The notes: generated by a model from the sequence alone, not told the origin. Counted from the first letter of the stretch, positions 25,039 through 38,600 are shown. The stretch is DNA of 64,000 nucleotides from Lithospermum erythrorhizon (GCA_019722365.1 JADFUC010001736.1:1-64000), one strand, 5' to 3'. Numbers and translations are program-made.

Positions 25039-27050
25039 ATGCTAGCTCATCGAATTTCTCTGCATCTCCATACATTTTTGTTACTATTTCGCAGAGATAA
25101 TTACCATTCTACTCTTCATTACTCTTTGTATATACTCAAGAATACAAACCAACTCTGAAGCCAAGAAACATATAATTTACTGCAACACTCAGATAACTAA
25201 ATATGGTCGAACCGGAAAAATCCAAGAAGCTGAAGCTGTTTTTCGGAACACACCCACAAAAAATATTGTATCTTGGACAGCTATGTTGTCTGCTTATGCC
25301 CAAAATGGACAGATTTTGAAAGCTCGTCAAGTGTTTGATGAAATGCCTGAAAGAAATATTGCATCTTGGAATGCTATGATTACTGCTTATATGAAAGTGA
25401 GGTGATGGAGGAGGCTTTGGGGTTGTTTTGAAATTGCCCTGAAATAGACATATGCAGCAGTGCAGGTTAGCTAATAGAATTTTGTTGAGGCAGTAGAAGT
25501 TACTCCCAGACTTCAGAATGGAGGGACCAGGTTTTCGAATCACGTTTGGTGTGGGTACTTGAAGAATGGCCTGTTAAATAAAGGATGTGGTTTCGTGGAG
25601 CTTAATGGTGGATGGGTATTGTAGGAAGGGAAAGTTGGGTGGTGCTAGAGAGTTGTTTGATAAGATGGAAGAGAAAAATGTGGTTACATGGGGATGCATG
25701 ATTGATGGGTATATGAAAATGGGGTTTTTCAATGAAGGGTTTGAATTGTTTCGGCTGATGAGGAAGGAAGGTGTTGTGAGGATTGAGTCCACTCTAGTAA
25801 CTCTTGTTCTTGATGCTTGCGGAAGGCATGGTAGGTATCGAGAAGCGTGTCAGATCCACGGGTTAAATGTGTGTTTGGGATTTGATTTTGATGTATTCCT
25901 GGGCAATGCTGTTATAACTATGTACTCGAGATTTGGCTGTATTGAAGAAGCTAGAAAGGTCTATGATGCAATGAAACGAAAGGATGTAATTTCAAGTAAT
26001 TCTATGATTTCTTGTTTTGTCCAGGCAGAGAAACTTGAGGAAGCTTATGGAATTTTCGAAACATGTCCAGAGAAAGATGCCGTTACCTGGACAACTATGA
26101 TTACAGGATTTGCTAGAAAGGGACTAATGGATAAATGCGTTCAGTTGTTCAAAACGATGCCTGGTGAGAAAGATGATGTTGCTTGGACAGCTCTGATTTC
26201 TGGTTTTGTGAATAATAGGGAGCATGAGGAGGCTATCTATTGGTTTATTCAGATGCTTGCGAATGCTGTCAGACCGAATCCACTTGCTTTAAGCAATGTG
26301 CTAAGTGCTTCGGCTTCTATAGCTACACTAAATCAAGGTTTGCAAATCCATGCAGTTGTTTGTAAATTGGATGTGGAGTTCGATGTATCCATCCAGAATT
26401 CGCTCATTACTATGTATTCGAAATGTGGAAATGTTGGTGATGCCTATAAGATTTTTAACAGCATTGCAATTCCTAATATTGTCTCGATTAATTCAATGAT
26501 TGGTGGATTTGGACAAAACGGGCTTGCTAAAGAGGCAATTCAGTTATTTAAGAAAGCACAAACTCAGTGTGATCAATTTAACGAGGTTACTTTTCTTAGT
26601 GTTCTGTCTGCCTGTGCTTATGAGGGATTGGTAGAAGAAGGATGGAACTACTTTAGAAGCATGAAGGAATTGTTTAACATTGAACCCGGACCTGATCATT
26701 ATGCTTGCATGGTTGATCTCCTAGGAAGAGCTGGTTTGCTTGATGATGCGATGAATTTGATCCATTCAATGCCAGTAAAACCGCATTCTGGAATTTGGGG
26801 TGCTCTGCTTGCTGCAAGCAGGACTCATCTACGCCCCGATCTTGCAAAGCTTGCAGCCCAGCATATCTCTGAGCTGGAACCAGATAGTGCAGCCCCTTAT
26901 GTAGTCTTGTCTGATATTTATAGCTTCACTGGGAAGAAAAAGGACGAAGAGCAGGTGAGAATGGCTAAAAATGTGAAGGGGATCAAGAAGAGTCCAGGCT
27001 GCAGTTGGATACTGCTTTCAGGAGAGGGATCCCATGCAAACAACACATGA
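25039..27050 (+). pseudogene. PPR protein resembling Arabidopsis At1g53600 (mitochondrial), broken
   Basis: An ATG at 25039 opens an Arg/His/Leu-rich leader resembling a mitochondrial presequence. It stops near 25146, and another frame then carries the PPR start (about 25142-25404: IQEAEAVFRNTPTKNIVSW, ARQVFDEMPERNIASW). Between 25405 and 25590 frames shift again and roughly two repeats are missing. From about 25587 a 487-codon frame holds successive 31-36-residue PPR motifs (ARELFDKMEEKNVVTW, LDACGRHGRYREACQIHGL, EPGPDHYACMVDLLGRAGLL) and the E-type tail (LEPDSAAPYVVLSDIYS, SPGCSWILL), then ends early where homologs continue GEVHNF. PPR proteins of this class act on organellar RNA. The damage at both ends suggests loss of function; use of the internal ATG at 25605 is possible but would lack a targeting peptide. 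Confidence 0.85.
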
Positions 27051-27860
27051 AAAAAGTTGGGCTCGAAACCAATACGTTTGACAATCCCGCATAAGTCCAT
27101 CAATATGTCCTAATGCCTCTAAATAGCCTCCCACCTTAGCAAGGCAGGGGATAGTATGTAGCCTTACGCCTATGATATTAGAGGCTGTTTCCAAATTGAC
27201 GACCAAAACTCGGACTCCGTCAATCAACTTAAGTCCACAATGACACAATTAGAATTAGTGATCTTCAGAACAAGCTTTGACTGAATCTTGCAGATATAAG
27301 AGGACGATGATCGACTATGTTGAACATCTACATGATACAGAGTGGAATGGTAATTCATTCCAGGCGATCGGTTTCATGTTTGAGAGAAGAAATAACAGCT
27401 TTTGGGAAGCGATTGAACTTCGGATATTGAGGCAACGTTCTTCAACTGATCTGATAAAATGATATTTTGGAAGCCAATATTTGAACTGTTTATGTTCCTA
27501 TTTTTCTACCTTTCATGAAATGTTGAAGAAGTGTCATTGAGGTTTGTGACAGAGTGAGAGACCCGCGCTAATCTAATTACACATTCCATCGGTTGAATAT
27601 GTTTAAGGACAAGTAACTTTAAACATCATTAACATTAAGAAATTTTCTACTTTGATCTCCTTCATTCAAGACCATCTTATTTCAATCATTCATGTTATCT
27701 ATTCATATGTTCGATTATAATTTTCTTATTGTAACAAAAACTAGATACTCCCTGGTTAAAAATTTGAAGAGTAAAAATCATACCGGCTTTTGTTAGTTGA
27801 GAAGCAAAAAAATAAAGGCTAATTTTCTTTTTGAAATTATTTATATTTATAACTTAACTT
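27051..27860. other. gene-poor interval after the PPR gene
   Basis: Contains a minus-strand open frame (27018-27248) and a plus-strand one (27277-27462) without recognisable domains. The break in similarity right at the PPR end suggests an insertion near 27040. Otherwise AT-rich, with no repeat I could assign. Confidence 0.3.
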
Positions 27861-27879
27861 TTAGTTGGATTCGCTATCT

Positions 27880-28385
27880 GTCAATTCTTTTTAGAAATTT
27901 TCAAATTTTTGTTTTCCAGGATGGTCTCTATTCCCATTTAAAACATCAAAAAACATATTTTCGGTACAAAATGACTATTTTATTAACACTAAATAAAATT
28001 GAGGCGCGTTTATATAATTAAAATGAAATATCCCACATGTTTCTTCTTTAGCACTTTACCTACCCGCTTTCTCCCATCAGGGCCCACCCCACGCCATTTC
28101 ATTACATCCCACAACCTCACCACCCCCCTTCACCTGATTGATATAATCGTTTACTAAATAAGAAGGTGTAGGGTTAGTCAAAGTTTAGGGAAAGTTTGAA
28201 GGGGGTGGGTATGTTAAGAAAGTGTGAGGTTCTATTTTCAGTGTATATACTAAACTTTAGTTTAGTATTGGGACAAAATAGACATTTTATGCGAAAATGT
28301 GTTTTTTGGTGTTAATAGAGACCATTCGAGACAATAACCAAAATAAAAATATTAGGGATCAAAATTTGAGAAAAGACGGATATTA
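27880..28385. mobile_element. non-autonomous TIR element in front of the DnaJ-type gene
   Basis: 27886-28002 and 28262-28375 are long imperfect inverted repeats. The left arm reads 'gatggtctctattcccattt', 'catcaaaaaacatattttcg', 'tacaaaatgactattttatt'; the right arm read on the minus strand gives 'aatggtctctattaacacca', 'aaaaacacattttcgcataa', 'aaatgtctattttgtcccaa'. The 260-bp interior has no ORF. The right end lies about 150 bp before the start codon at 28531. Confidence 0.65.
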
Positions 28386-28530
28386 AGGTATGAGAAAGTA
28401 AAATTAACCAAAAATAAAACCTGAAAAGAAAAGCAGGTGCACCAGAATAGAAGTGGGTCCACTTGGTTAAGAGGATAAGGCAGTGCAAAACCATTAAAAC
28501 CCAACAAGAACACAATAAAAGAAAACATCA

Positions 28531-29570
28531 ATGGCTTGTGTTTCAATGGGAACTTTGTCGCCTCCCTTCAGTAATGGAAAATCCACTTCCTTTGATAAGA
28601 GTAAGGTGGTTCTTGCTCTTAAGTTTAATTAATTGAATAATTATGTTCCTGATAGTGTGTTCTTCTTGCTAGTGAGAGTGTATATACAATTTCTAGAATA
28701 ATTATGTTGTAGGGATAATAAGATCAAAATGTATTGATTAGTGAGTCATATGATTCATTTAAATTGTGAAACAGCTAATGGAAGCAGATATCAACAATGT
28801 TCTCTGAGAAGTAATGGTTTTGTGCATTGTGTGAATATTGGAAGACGAGAAGGCAAAGGATCCAGTGTTTCCTCTGCATTACCCGAAACGGCTATATCTA
28901 TTGCAGTGGCAGCCACAGTTGTGGGAGCTGCAGCGCGTATTCTTTCCAACAGAATCGAGTCTTCTAAAGAAACTGAGGTGCGTGAAACAATCTCTTGTCA
29001 AGTATGAAACTCTAGTATTGATGAACTCTAAAGATATGTTGAAAACGAATTTTGAGAGTAGTAGCGCCTACCCATTATCCTACTGCAATAATTCTAGCTA
29101 AGAAGAACGCCCACGTTGTGGCAGGTAATGGGTTACTCCTACAATACGTCCTTGTACAAATAAGTCTGTAGCTCTACTGTACTACTCTCAATTGCAATGA
29201 TCTAATAGTAGATTTAAGAGGCTGACTACAACTTTGATAGATAGGCCTCCTTGAGAACCTGTGAGGACTGCAGCGGTTCAGGTATTTGTTCGGAGTGCAA
29301 AGGTGAAGGTTTTGTGCTGAAGAAACTCACGGACGCAAGCGCTGAGAAAGCAAGGTTGATGGCGAAAAATGCAGCTACTAGATACACGGCAGGGTAGGTT
29401 TCTGTGGTACGTATGTCACTGAATCTAGTTTATTTATGTATATAGTGAAGAAGACTATGTCACTTACTAGGTGCAAATTTAACAGGCTTCCCAAAAAGTG
29501 GAGTTATTGTACAAAATGCACGTCTACAAGATCATGTAGTTCATGTGGCGGTAGTGGGAAGCTCAGCTAG
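28531..29570 (+). CDS. plastid protein with DnaJ-type cysteine-rich (zinc-finger) domain
   Basis: Four exons (28531-28600, 28775-28977, 29245-29393, 29486-29570) join in frame to 168 residues. All introns are GT..AG; the first donor GTAAGG and the third acceptor phase fix the reading. The N-terminus (MACVSMGTLSPPFSNGKSTS) is Ser-rich and neutral, like a chloroplast transit peptide. A hydrophobic Ala/Val segment (ISIAVAATVVGAAARIL) may anchor it in a membrane. The C-terminal half has four CxxC units of the Hsp40 zinc-finger type: TCEDCSGSG, CSECKGEG, CTKC and CSSCGGSG, ending GKLS. There is no J domain. It therefore belongs to the BSD2/LQY1-like group of small thylakoid or stromal Cys-rich proteins, often chaperones or disulfide-active assembly factors; the specific role is not known to me. 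No lesion seen. Confidence 0.88.
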
Positions 29571-30949
29571 CAATTTTGCATTTCTTATTGTGATTTATGA
29601 GCATAGTAGTTTGAAATAATGTTATAACGGCAGAAGTGAATTTGCTATAATATATAATTGTAAATTTAAGACAAAATGAGTATATAAGTGATGAAAATAA
29701 AGAGACAAAAATATTTAACATTAAAATTACATCTAACAAATGTGTTTGGGACTAATCACAATAGTAATACAACATATTTCTGTGGAGAACATTGGACTTG
29801 AGTTAACTTGAAACTCTCGGATGTGTAGATCACTATATCGGACAGACAAATTCATTGCTTCACTATTGCTAGAATAGAACTAGACATTGTTAGCATTTCT
29901 GGATGAGCAAGAAACTATGCTCTTATAGCTTAAACTTCCCATATACCAAACGGTTGTGTAGCTAACGGCGCAGCATCTCGAACTCGAAGAATAGAAAAAA
30001 CAGGCAGATATAACTCGAGATTTGCTACTATCCCGATAGAATAATAAGATCTAAGTTATTTAGGAATACAACTCTATATTCAATAGTCCTACATTCAGTT
30101 TTAAGGTTGGAGACTCAAAACCAAGTGGAGAGAGTGTTATAGGCCCAAAAGCTGTCTTAGAAAATCTCGGTGAGGACTTGTGCTGGTCAGGCCTCTCGAC
30201 CCCTAAGTCGAACTTTACCTGGATCGCAGTTTCCAGCTTATATCGAAACTTAGGTAGGACTTTGTAAGTCCGACCACGATCGATCTTCTCCCGGGAACCA
30301 CTTGATTTGAGTTCAGTCACCAAATCAAACGAGCCAAATTTCTTTGCCAAGTATATTATATTAGGCACTCATTATAAATTACAATGTTGCAATTTAGTCT
30401 ACAACAAATTTACCTTACAAATTTCTTGATGAAGGCATCAATAACTTTCCTTTTTCGTTTGATACCAACAATCTCTTGGCATAAAGTTACGCATAAGAAA
30501 AACAACACTTCATATTTAAGAAAACAATGAAAAAGAAAAAAATCTAATAACTTTATAATTTTATGTCAGACACACAACATATCAAAAAAAATATATAAAA
30601 TTTATAATAAATATATTACAATAAAATCATATCAAATACTCCGTAAATGATATAATTTGATTACTATCAATCCAAATCAAATCAAATCATAATACTACTC
30701 CCTATATCCCAAATTCTAAAAGTTATTTTCATTTTTTAGCAATATCAAAATTGGTTACTAATTTATGAGATAAAATTTGAATTTATTAAAACTTTGTGAA
30801 GAAACAAACTCTCTTAAAAAATGGAATTGAAAATAAAATATAATAATAATATTTGTATATATGTGCTCAGTAATAAAACTCCTTTGGAAAATCATTGTAC
30901 GAAATTATCAAGCGGTTAGGTTCGACTCATAAATTATTCACTCTTTACG

Positions 30950-31900
30950 TGTAACGTCTGGTATGGCTTGGCTTATTGGACTCAATCTTGGGTCTTGAGT
31001 TGGATATATATCTCACAGACGGGGCTGGGACAAGTTGGTCTTTGACACTTTGAGATATGGTTCAAACTAGCTTTGATTCAGTGTGGTTGGCAGAACTTGG
31101 TCTGTTGTCTTGGACTTGGATCATGAGATATGAATTTGGATGGAAGAACGGACCTCTCAGGTTTGATTGGATGAATGACTAGGTGGTGAGCTGGATGCCT
31201 TCTTCGACTTGGATATGTGGGCAGCTGGATGCTTGACCCTCCTTGGATATGGATATGTCCTTGTGGTGGGACTTGGATGAACCTTATAGCTTTAAGTTGG
31301 GTGCTTTAGCAAGGGCCTTGGCGGCTTCCTTATGTCGATCTTTGGATGTAAAACTGGCGTGTTCCTCTGACTTGACTTGGGGGTGGGTGGGGCGGCTAAA
31401 ACTCTCGGCTGACTTGGGATGGTGGATCTCTTCTCTGGCATGTTCAAAGCGCTTGGTGTATGAGGTAGGGGCTTGACAACGTGTTCCTACTCATAGCAGA
31501 GCCCCAGGGGTGAGTGGGCAGGCTCAACTACTCTATGACATAGCATGGCGGCCCTCTTCTCTTGGCATGTTCCCGGGCGCTATATGAGTGTATGAGGTAG
31601 GGGCAGTACAAAGCGGAGGAAATCTTCTCTCTCTGGATTTGATGTAGTGATGGGGCTTCCAGTGTTTCCTCTGACTTGTTGAGGATGGATAACTCATGGC
31701 CAATTTCAGGTTAAATCACGTCTTCTTTGAGGGGTTAGATGCCTGCTTGTTGGATGGGTTGATGGCTTGATCATCTTGGATTTGATGTAGTGTAGGGGCC
31801 TCGTGTTTCTTGCGGCTTAGTGAGGGGGCTTTTTTATTTGTTGGAGACTCAGTTGTCTTTGTGAGTGGCTTTAGAGCAGTTTAGTGCCAGTGTCTGGAGT
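30950..31900. repeat. G/T-rich block with internal degenerate repeats
   Basis: On the plus strand this kilobase is much richer in G and T and in 'cttgg'/'gacttgg' words than its surroundings. Segments recur: 'ctcttctctggcatgttc...gtatgaggtaggggc' (31428-31473) and 'ctcttctcttggcatgttc...gtatgaggtaggggc' (31553-31604), also 'ggatttgatgtagtg' (31636 and 31779). It has no protein similarity that I recognise; probably decayed transposon sequence. Confidence 0.45.
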
Positions 31901-34117
31901 GCTTATTACTTTGAATTGCAAGTTGTGGATGCCTTAGATTATCCTGTGGTCTTCTTCTTCAAAACTTTTTACGCAACTTTGCCAGCTTTTTCTCCTTCAA
32001 CTTATCCTATTGTTTGCACCTACAAATATGGAGATGTTACTGTTTCAGGGCCCTATTAGGTGGTTCAGGTGGATCATGGTCTTGCTTCGTTGATTTTGAG
32101 AGCATAATCTGGACAAAATCGGATGTACATGACTTATTAGTTGGGCACCTATTTTAGGCTTTTAGGTAAAAAATGGTATATTTAACATTCCATTGTTTCT
32201 TTAATTTGACCCGCATCTTTCGAAAATCCTATTCGAGGTTTAAAAATTAGAGTTTATTTATTGCCCAAAAATCATTTAACCTAAAATTATCAATACTTGA
32301 ATCCGGAAGCCTATTTATTTCTTGACTTGAATTTAATTAGAAAAGCTGATAAACCCTAATCAACATGTGTAATCGTGTAATGGGTTGACAATTAATTGAT
32401 TAATAAGAATAAAATAAAAATAAATTTTATTATTCAGAATTAATTAAAATTTTGCTATATTCAATATTCTCATAATAATTATCATATCAATTATTTTTAA
32501 TAATAATTTAAAAAAAAGGTCACTTTGTGAAAATGAAAATGAGGACAACACACATGTGAGCTTTGCTGACACCCATAGCCTGCATAGTTTTGAAACACTA
32601 GATTTCCTATCATAAATTTCTGATGAGATGTGCATTTGCTTGTTTCCTTTTAATGTCATTGCGCTTTTCATGTTTTTTCGCAATCAATGCATTTATTGGC
32701 CATAGTTTAAGTCCTACATGTGGATTTTATTTTACTCGGATAATAATTTATTGCCCTCTTGTCTGGGGGACCCAGCTCATTATAATACCAATGGGATCAA
32801 ACAAAATTGAATGAGTCAGAAGTGTTTTTAAGAAAAACTTTGAATAGTTTGAGAACATTAACAATATAAAAATTAAGGAATTGGGTCGGACTACGCCTAT
32901 AAAAAAAAGATAGTAGACTTCATGATTTAAGAATCATCATATTAAAAAATTAATTAATGTTAACTGAACTATATATAGGTCCTAAACTTATATAAATAAT
33001 GAATTCTTTCTTAATTTTTCAATATGAAATACAAATATACAAACTTTTAAATTTATTAGGAGTCAATCTCAACAAACTCCACAATCGAACAAACATCGGA
33101 GCACTCATTACACTTTCATATGTCCAAATTGGTATCAAGAAATAATTATACAGGATCAAAAAACATTTTGAGCAATGGTGTAGCACGGTCAACTATGTTT
33201 TGAGCAATGATTTAACATTCCTAAATATGTTTGAACGTATATCCCATACGAATAAAGTATATTCGGACCTCGATTCTATATACGTTCTACACTTCTACTT
33301 GTTTGAGAGGGTTTTCATGAGGGTTTAGCTGTTGAATTTTAAGAAAGAAATAGCACACCAATAAGATTATAACTATATCAACTTCTTATAATAAGATCCT
33401 ATCGATGGTGACTAATAACGTGTGCATTGTCGTTCTTCTAAAGCTTGGTTTTAAGTGTACCATCTGCTTTACGCTTTGCGGGTCGTGGGTTTGGATCGGT
33501 TTAAGTCAGGTAAAATAGGTAACATATTTGATAATATATATGTTATATTGAGGAAACGCTCCTCAATTTCGTCTTTCTATCAATATTGGGCTACTTTGAG
33601 TTTCTGGTTATTTTATTTTGAAGATTTTGGATCACCTGATGTAAGGATTTGGAGTATGTGGAGGCTATACTAATTTTATTATATTTGTGGGGTCCTTGAT
33701 TTGGATTATCAATAGACATGTAGTGAGTTGATATCAACTTTAAGTGAATAATTAACTTATTAACTTAGATGCAATGATTTGGAGTATGTGCAGGCTATAC
33801 TAAAGCAGAGGATCAATTAGGGCAGAGAGGATCAATTAGGATGTCAATTAATGATCATTTCATAGCCAATGATTAATTAAATGTAAATTTAACACTCTGT
33901 GGGGCGGGATCAAAGGCTGATCCGGACCAAAAAATTGTACCAAATATAGACTATCTTTGGGGAAAAATTTAATTTAATAGGAGATAAATGTCAAATTTAA
34001 TATCAGGGGGATGGTCTAATATGTTTGCCTTATTTTCAGGACACCTGTAATGACATTAACTTAGATTATTAATGATTGTCACATATATATAACCTGGTCT
34101 TGTAGTCCTATATATAT

Positions 34118-34350
34118 ACTCCCTCCAATCCATTTTAATTTGTATTTACAATATGGTCAGAGATAAATCTTTAATCTTGATTATTCTTTAATTATAATGG
34201 CAAAAGTTTTAAAATTAATATTATGAAAGTATTTTAAAAAAGACAAATTCAATTATATAAATTTTATATTTTAAAATAGAAATAATTGATGGTGATGGTC
34301 AAGTTCAATTTTAAAGTTCAAGCCTTTGATTAAATGAATTAGACAGGAGA
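34118..34350 (+). mobile_element. MITE family 2, copy 1
   Basis: Begins 'actccctccaatccatttta', has the interior 'aattatataaattttatatt' and a degraded right end near 34345. A related, better preserved copy is at 55010-55250. Confidence 0.45.
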
Positions 34351-35399
34351 ATATTGAAAGGTGTAGTTTCAAATAATTAGTACCTTAAATTAGAGCACCA
34401 CATTTTAGCCAGACATTATAATCATTTAATTAAAAAGGTTATGTTATTCCTTATATTACCATCACCCCTTGTCCTTTTCTCATGAAGGATTGTGTAGATA
34501 GGCCTTCTGACTGAGAGTTCTTTTTTTATTTTTATAACTAGCGATATGATGAGTTTCAAATTCAGGATCTTCAAGTCAATGGGCAAGTATTTTTTCACAA
34601 AACTATTTGATTAACTCGTTTTCAGTCAGATGTAAAATTGTCCCTAAAACAGAACTTATTAGTGAGATTATCGCCATCTTTAACCATCTCTTCAGCATTG
34701 ATCTTGGTACTAAATGGGCATTAGTGATTTCTTGGCTATGCCACTGGGCCATGTCTATCTTCTGGAGACAATACTTCTTCTTGTTTATCTTGACAATTAT
34801 TTAGATGGTTGGTCATTTGTCTCATTGCATTGATAAGATTAGACCAAGGTGCAGGTAACATTTTCAAGTGGAACCTGAAAGGAATGAACTTATATATAAT
34901 ATGGATGTTTTAGTACAAATACTAAAGATGATTGATTACAATTTGTGATATATTGATCATGCAGAGCAGTGACTTTTCCTTCAGTTACTTTTATAATGAT
35001 AATCATCAATTGTTCAAAAATTTACCAGTCTAGTAATAGGCAGTGTATTCAGATTCGTATCCATATTCAACTCAAATCTAAAACATTAGTCTAAGTACGA
35101 TTCGAATTGGAGAACGTTTCATGAACTCAAAAGCGAAACAAAATGGTCAGGTTACTAGTTTCTAGGAAGTGCCGGAAAATTTTCAACCCTTTCTTAACAA
35201 ACACATCTAATGTTTATTTGGGTTAAAATAATTAATTTTGTACATTGAAACAAGCTAAGTACTTCCTTCTTTCCATAAAAATGATCTAATTTTATTTTAT
35301 TTTATTTTCAAATTTTAATAGAGAATAATTTAATATTAGTTAGAATCGACTTATTTCTATTTGTTTTATAGTTAAAATTACAATATTTTTCAACTTCCT

Positions 35400-35482
35400 C
35401 TTCTATAATGAAATTCAAACCTTTGACCTCAAGGATCAAATGATTCTTGTTCAACTATTAGACCATTCGATTATCTCACTTA
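35400..35482 (-). repeat. tRNA-derived SINE-like fragment
   Basis: Read on the minus strand it has a box A-like 'tggtctaatagttg' (35452-35465) and a box B-like 'ggtttgaatttc' (35410-35421). The match to the Pol III consensus is weak. Confidence 0.3.
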
Positions 35483-35637
35483 TTTTTTATATATATGTAT
35501 AAACATTGATTAAATAAGACAAGTCATATGAGAAATGAAAATGAAAATAAAAATATTATTATAGCATCTTTATAGGAATGAAGGACTAATATTTATTTGG
35601 GTTATGTTTATACTTAGTATCTAAATTCTGCTAGACT

Positions 35638-38600
35638 AAGGGATGGCCACACACATGCTCGAGAAAAAATCAAATGCTTTCCGACTTGAACCGAATTGAG
35701 ATTTGGAATTTTTTTTTGAAACGAAACGGCGAGTTTGAATAATTTGAAAACGAAATAATTTTAGGTTTGCGATTTTACTAAACCGAATGTCCTTTTGAAC
35801 CACAGATCCTTTCGATCTTCCATATCATTTATTTTAATTTTATTATTTATTTTAAAAAAATACTGATTATTTATAATATATTAATGCTTAGATTGGATCA
35901 TGATTTCTAATAAAATATATTTGTATCATTGCCTGTGGCCCATTTAATGTAGTGTCCACTGTCCACTTTAGTAATGAATTATTGGATATTTTACGTAACT
36001 TAGCACGTAGTTAAGAACAAATAAATATAAGTCCTCATTCATAAATATAATTTCATTTTAATTTATTATATCCCCATTTATCTGTTCTTTCTTAGAAGTC
36101 ATTAAAATGGATGACAAATATCCTTCAATTAAGAAATTACATGAATTAAGAGTCAGTGAAAATTGAAAAGCCTGAATCTTGCCAAAAGAAAAATACGCCA
36201 CCAATTATAATATCAACTACAAGATTTAACATGAATCCTTCCATTGTAACCCATAAATTATATCCATTTTAGATCCAATCAATCTTACTAAAAATAGTTT
36301 CACTAGATTTGATACAAAGTTCATTGTAAAAATTCTTCCAAATTGAAGCTGTAATATCAATAATAAACACGACCTGCAAAATAAGCTCCAACAACAAAAA
36401 AGAAAGTCCCTCCAGGTTGAAAGCACAATTTGGAAGAAATCAAAAGTTGATGATAAAGATTAGAATGCAGATACTTCAAATCATGAAAATGATGGAATCC
36501 GTCATTGCAAATAATAGAAAGTCTTCAATTGCTTGGAACCATTTTACAGTAATACCGGTGTAAATCCATCCCGTTCAAAATGTAATCATTGTGGAACAAC
36601 ATATGATTGTGAGGAAGAGATAGGACAAAACATCAATAGAAAAGAATATATCAGGTTAAAAAATAAAAAATACAAATTTTATTGATAAGAACCAAACTTC
36701 CATTGAAAATTTTGGAGTGAAAAAATTTGAAAATTTTGCTAATAAACCCTATTTATTAACAAGGAACTTAAGGGTTCGTATCAGAAATGATTTTTGATTG
36801 GTGACACTGCATTTCTTGTTGTTGAAGAAGAAAGGTTTTTGATAATTTAGACCAAGGTTTATTGTTTCTAAGTAGAAAAACTGTGAAAGGATTGTGAATG
36901 TTCATAAATTTGAAAAATAAATTGAAGTTAGAACTTAAGGTGAAGAATATGTTTCCTACTTGATTGTTGGACATCCATTCAAAATCTTATTTATGTGTCT
37001 TACAACACACATTATATTGATGATAATTGGACTTTTGAGGAAAAGAATCTTGAATTTAAAGTTGTTGAAAATCACAAGGGAAATACAATAGGTGAAAATG
37101 GCAGTTGTTTATTAAGTTGGGGTATTTAAAATGTTGATAATGCTAGCTACAATGACACTCACGTGGCTTTTTGAAGAACAATTTTTAAATGGAAAGAGAA
37201 GAAGAGATGTTAAGAATAAACTTTTGTTACATGTGAGGTGTGCGGGTCATATTCTTGGCTGATTGGCAGAGAAGGCTTAAAGGGCATGTTGAATCTTAAA
37301 ATTAAAATAGAGTTTAGATATATTAAGTCTTCGCTAAATAAAAGAAGCCTCATTTAAAGTGCAAAAGCATTAACTCAAAATCCTTGTAGAAAGGTCTCAT
37401 GCTTGATGTGAATCTGAGATGGAATTTAGCTTTGTGTATGCTTGAGATGGCAGATATCACGGATGTATTTCATAATGGCTAGGATAGATTATCCTTATAA
37501 AAAATATTTTGATGTTTGTAAGGATAACTCGGACCTCTTTGTGTTGATGATAGAGACTTAGATCCTTTTGTCATGAGAAGATAAAGAAAAATTAAAAGAA
37601 AGTTGCTTCGATAGAAGGATTGAAGGGTCCTTCAAGCAGCGTGAAGAACTGTAAAGGCTAAGGGATTTGTAAAGTTTTTGAAGCTATTCTTTGATGTTAC
37701 ATTAAGCGGTTCAGTTTGTAACTACATCACATCAACAATTTGTTTTACAGAGGATTGGTGTGCATCTTTTACTTCTTTATTATCAAGTTAGTGACTTCGG
37801 TCTTTGTCTTTGATAGCCTCTACAATGAAAAGTTTGTCAAATATTGGGGGAAAATGTGTAACCAAAATTTATTGTTGCATAATAATGCGGTTATTACTGA
37901 TCACAATTACAAAACTAAATTGATTAGCTATTATTTTGAAACAAATTAATACGAGATAAGTAGAATAAATGAGTCAAATAGTTAAAATTAGACATTCGTT
38001 TGTTTAGTGATACGATTCATTGACCCAATATGTTGGAGATGAGTATGAATATGATTGCACAAGGTAGTAGTTCATCGAGTTAGGTTGGCAGGAAAATATA
38101 TTTAAGGAGCATTTGGATTCTTAAAAAGCGGATTTACTGAAACATTTAGCAATCATGGAGAAAAAAAGAAGCGAGTTTGAACTCAATTTGTATTTAAATG
38201 ATTGTTGTGAAACAAATGGCAATTTGATATTTTATTATGGTGGAAACTCAATTCTACCAAGTTTCTATTTCGTCAAAAATTGCCAAAGATGTACTAGATA
38301 TACGGTGCTTTGTGTCTATTGTATCTTCCGAGGCTGCATTTAGCACAAGTGGTAGGGTCATTGATTCTTACAGAAGTAGACTAGCGCCCTCAACCATTGA
38401 AGCCTTGATTTGTACTCAAAATTGGTTGAAAACAAAGCCTGCACCAATTTGCATTAAAACAGAGTTTGAGGAACTTGATGATAATGAAGAAGATAAAGGT
38501 AATTTTATTTTCATATTGTATAACTGAAAATTGATCTTGGTGATATGTGTTTTGTTCTTAATTAAACCAAGTTGTTGTGTCATTGCTTGATATACCAAAC

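Larger units (their letters stand above)
29571..35636. other. six-kilobase interval without a recognisable gene
   Basis: Mostly AT-rich. Holds a minus-strand open frame at 30060-30368 without known domains, a G/T-rich block at 30950-31900 with short internal repeats, a small MITE near 34120, and a SINE-like fragment near 35400. No splice-linked set of conserved peptides was found on either strand. Confidence 0.4.

Noticed and set aside
27018..27248. 76-codon minus-strand frame after the PPR gene
   Set aside because: It looked briefly like a PPR-type helix pair, but no motif register could be established.
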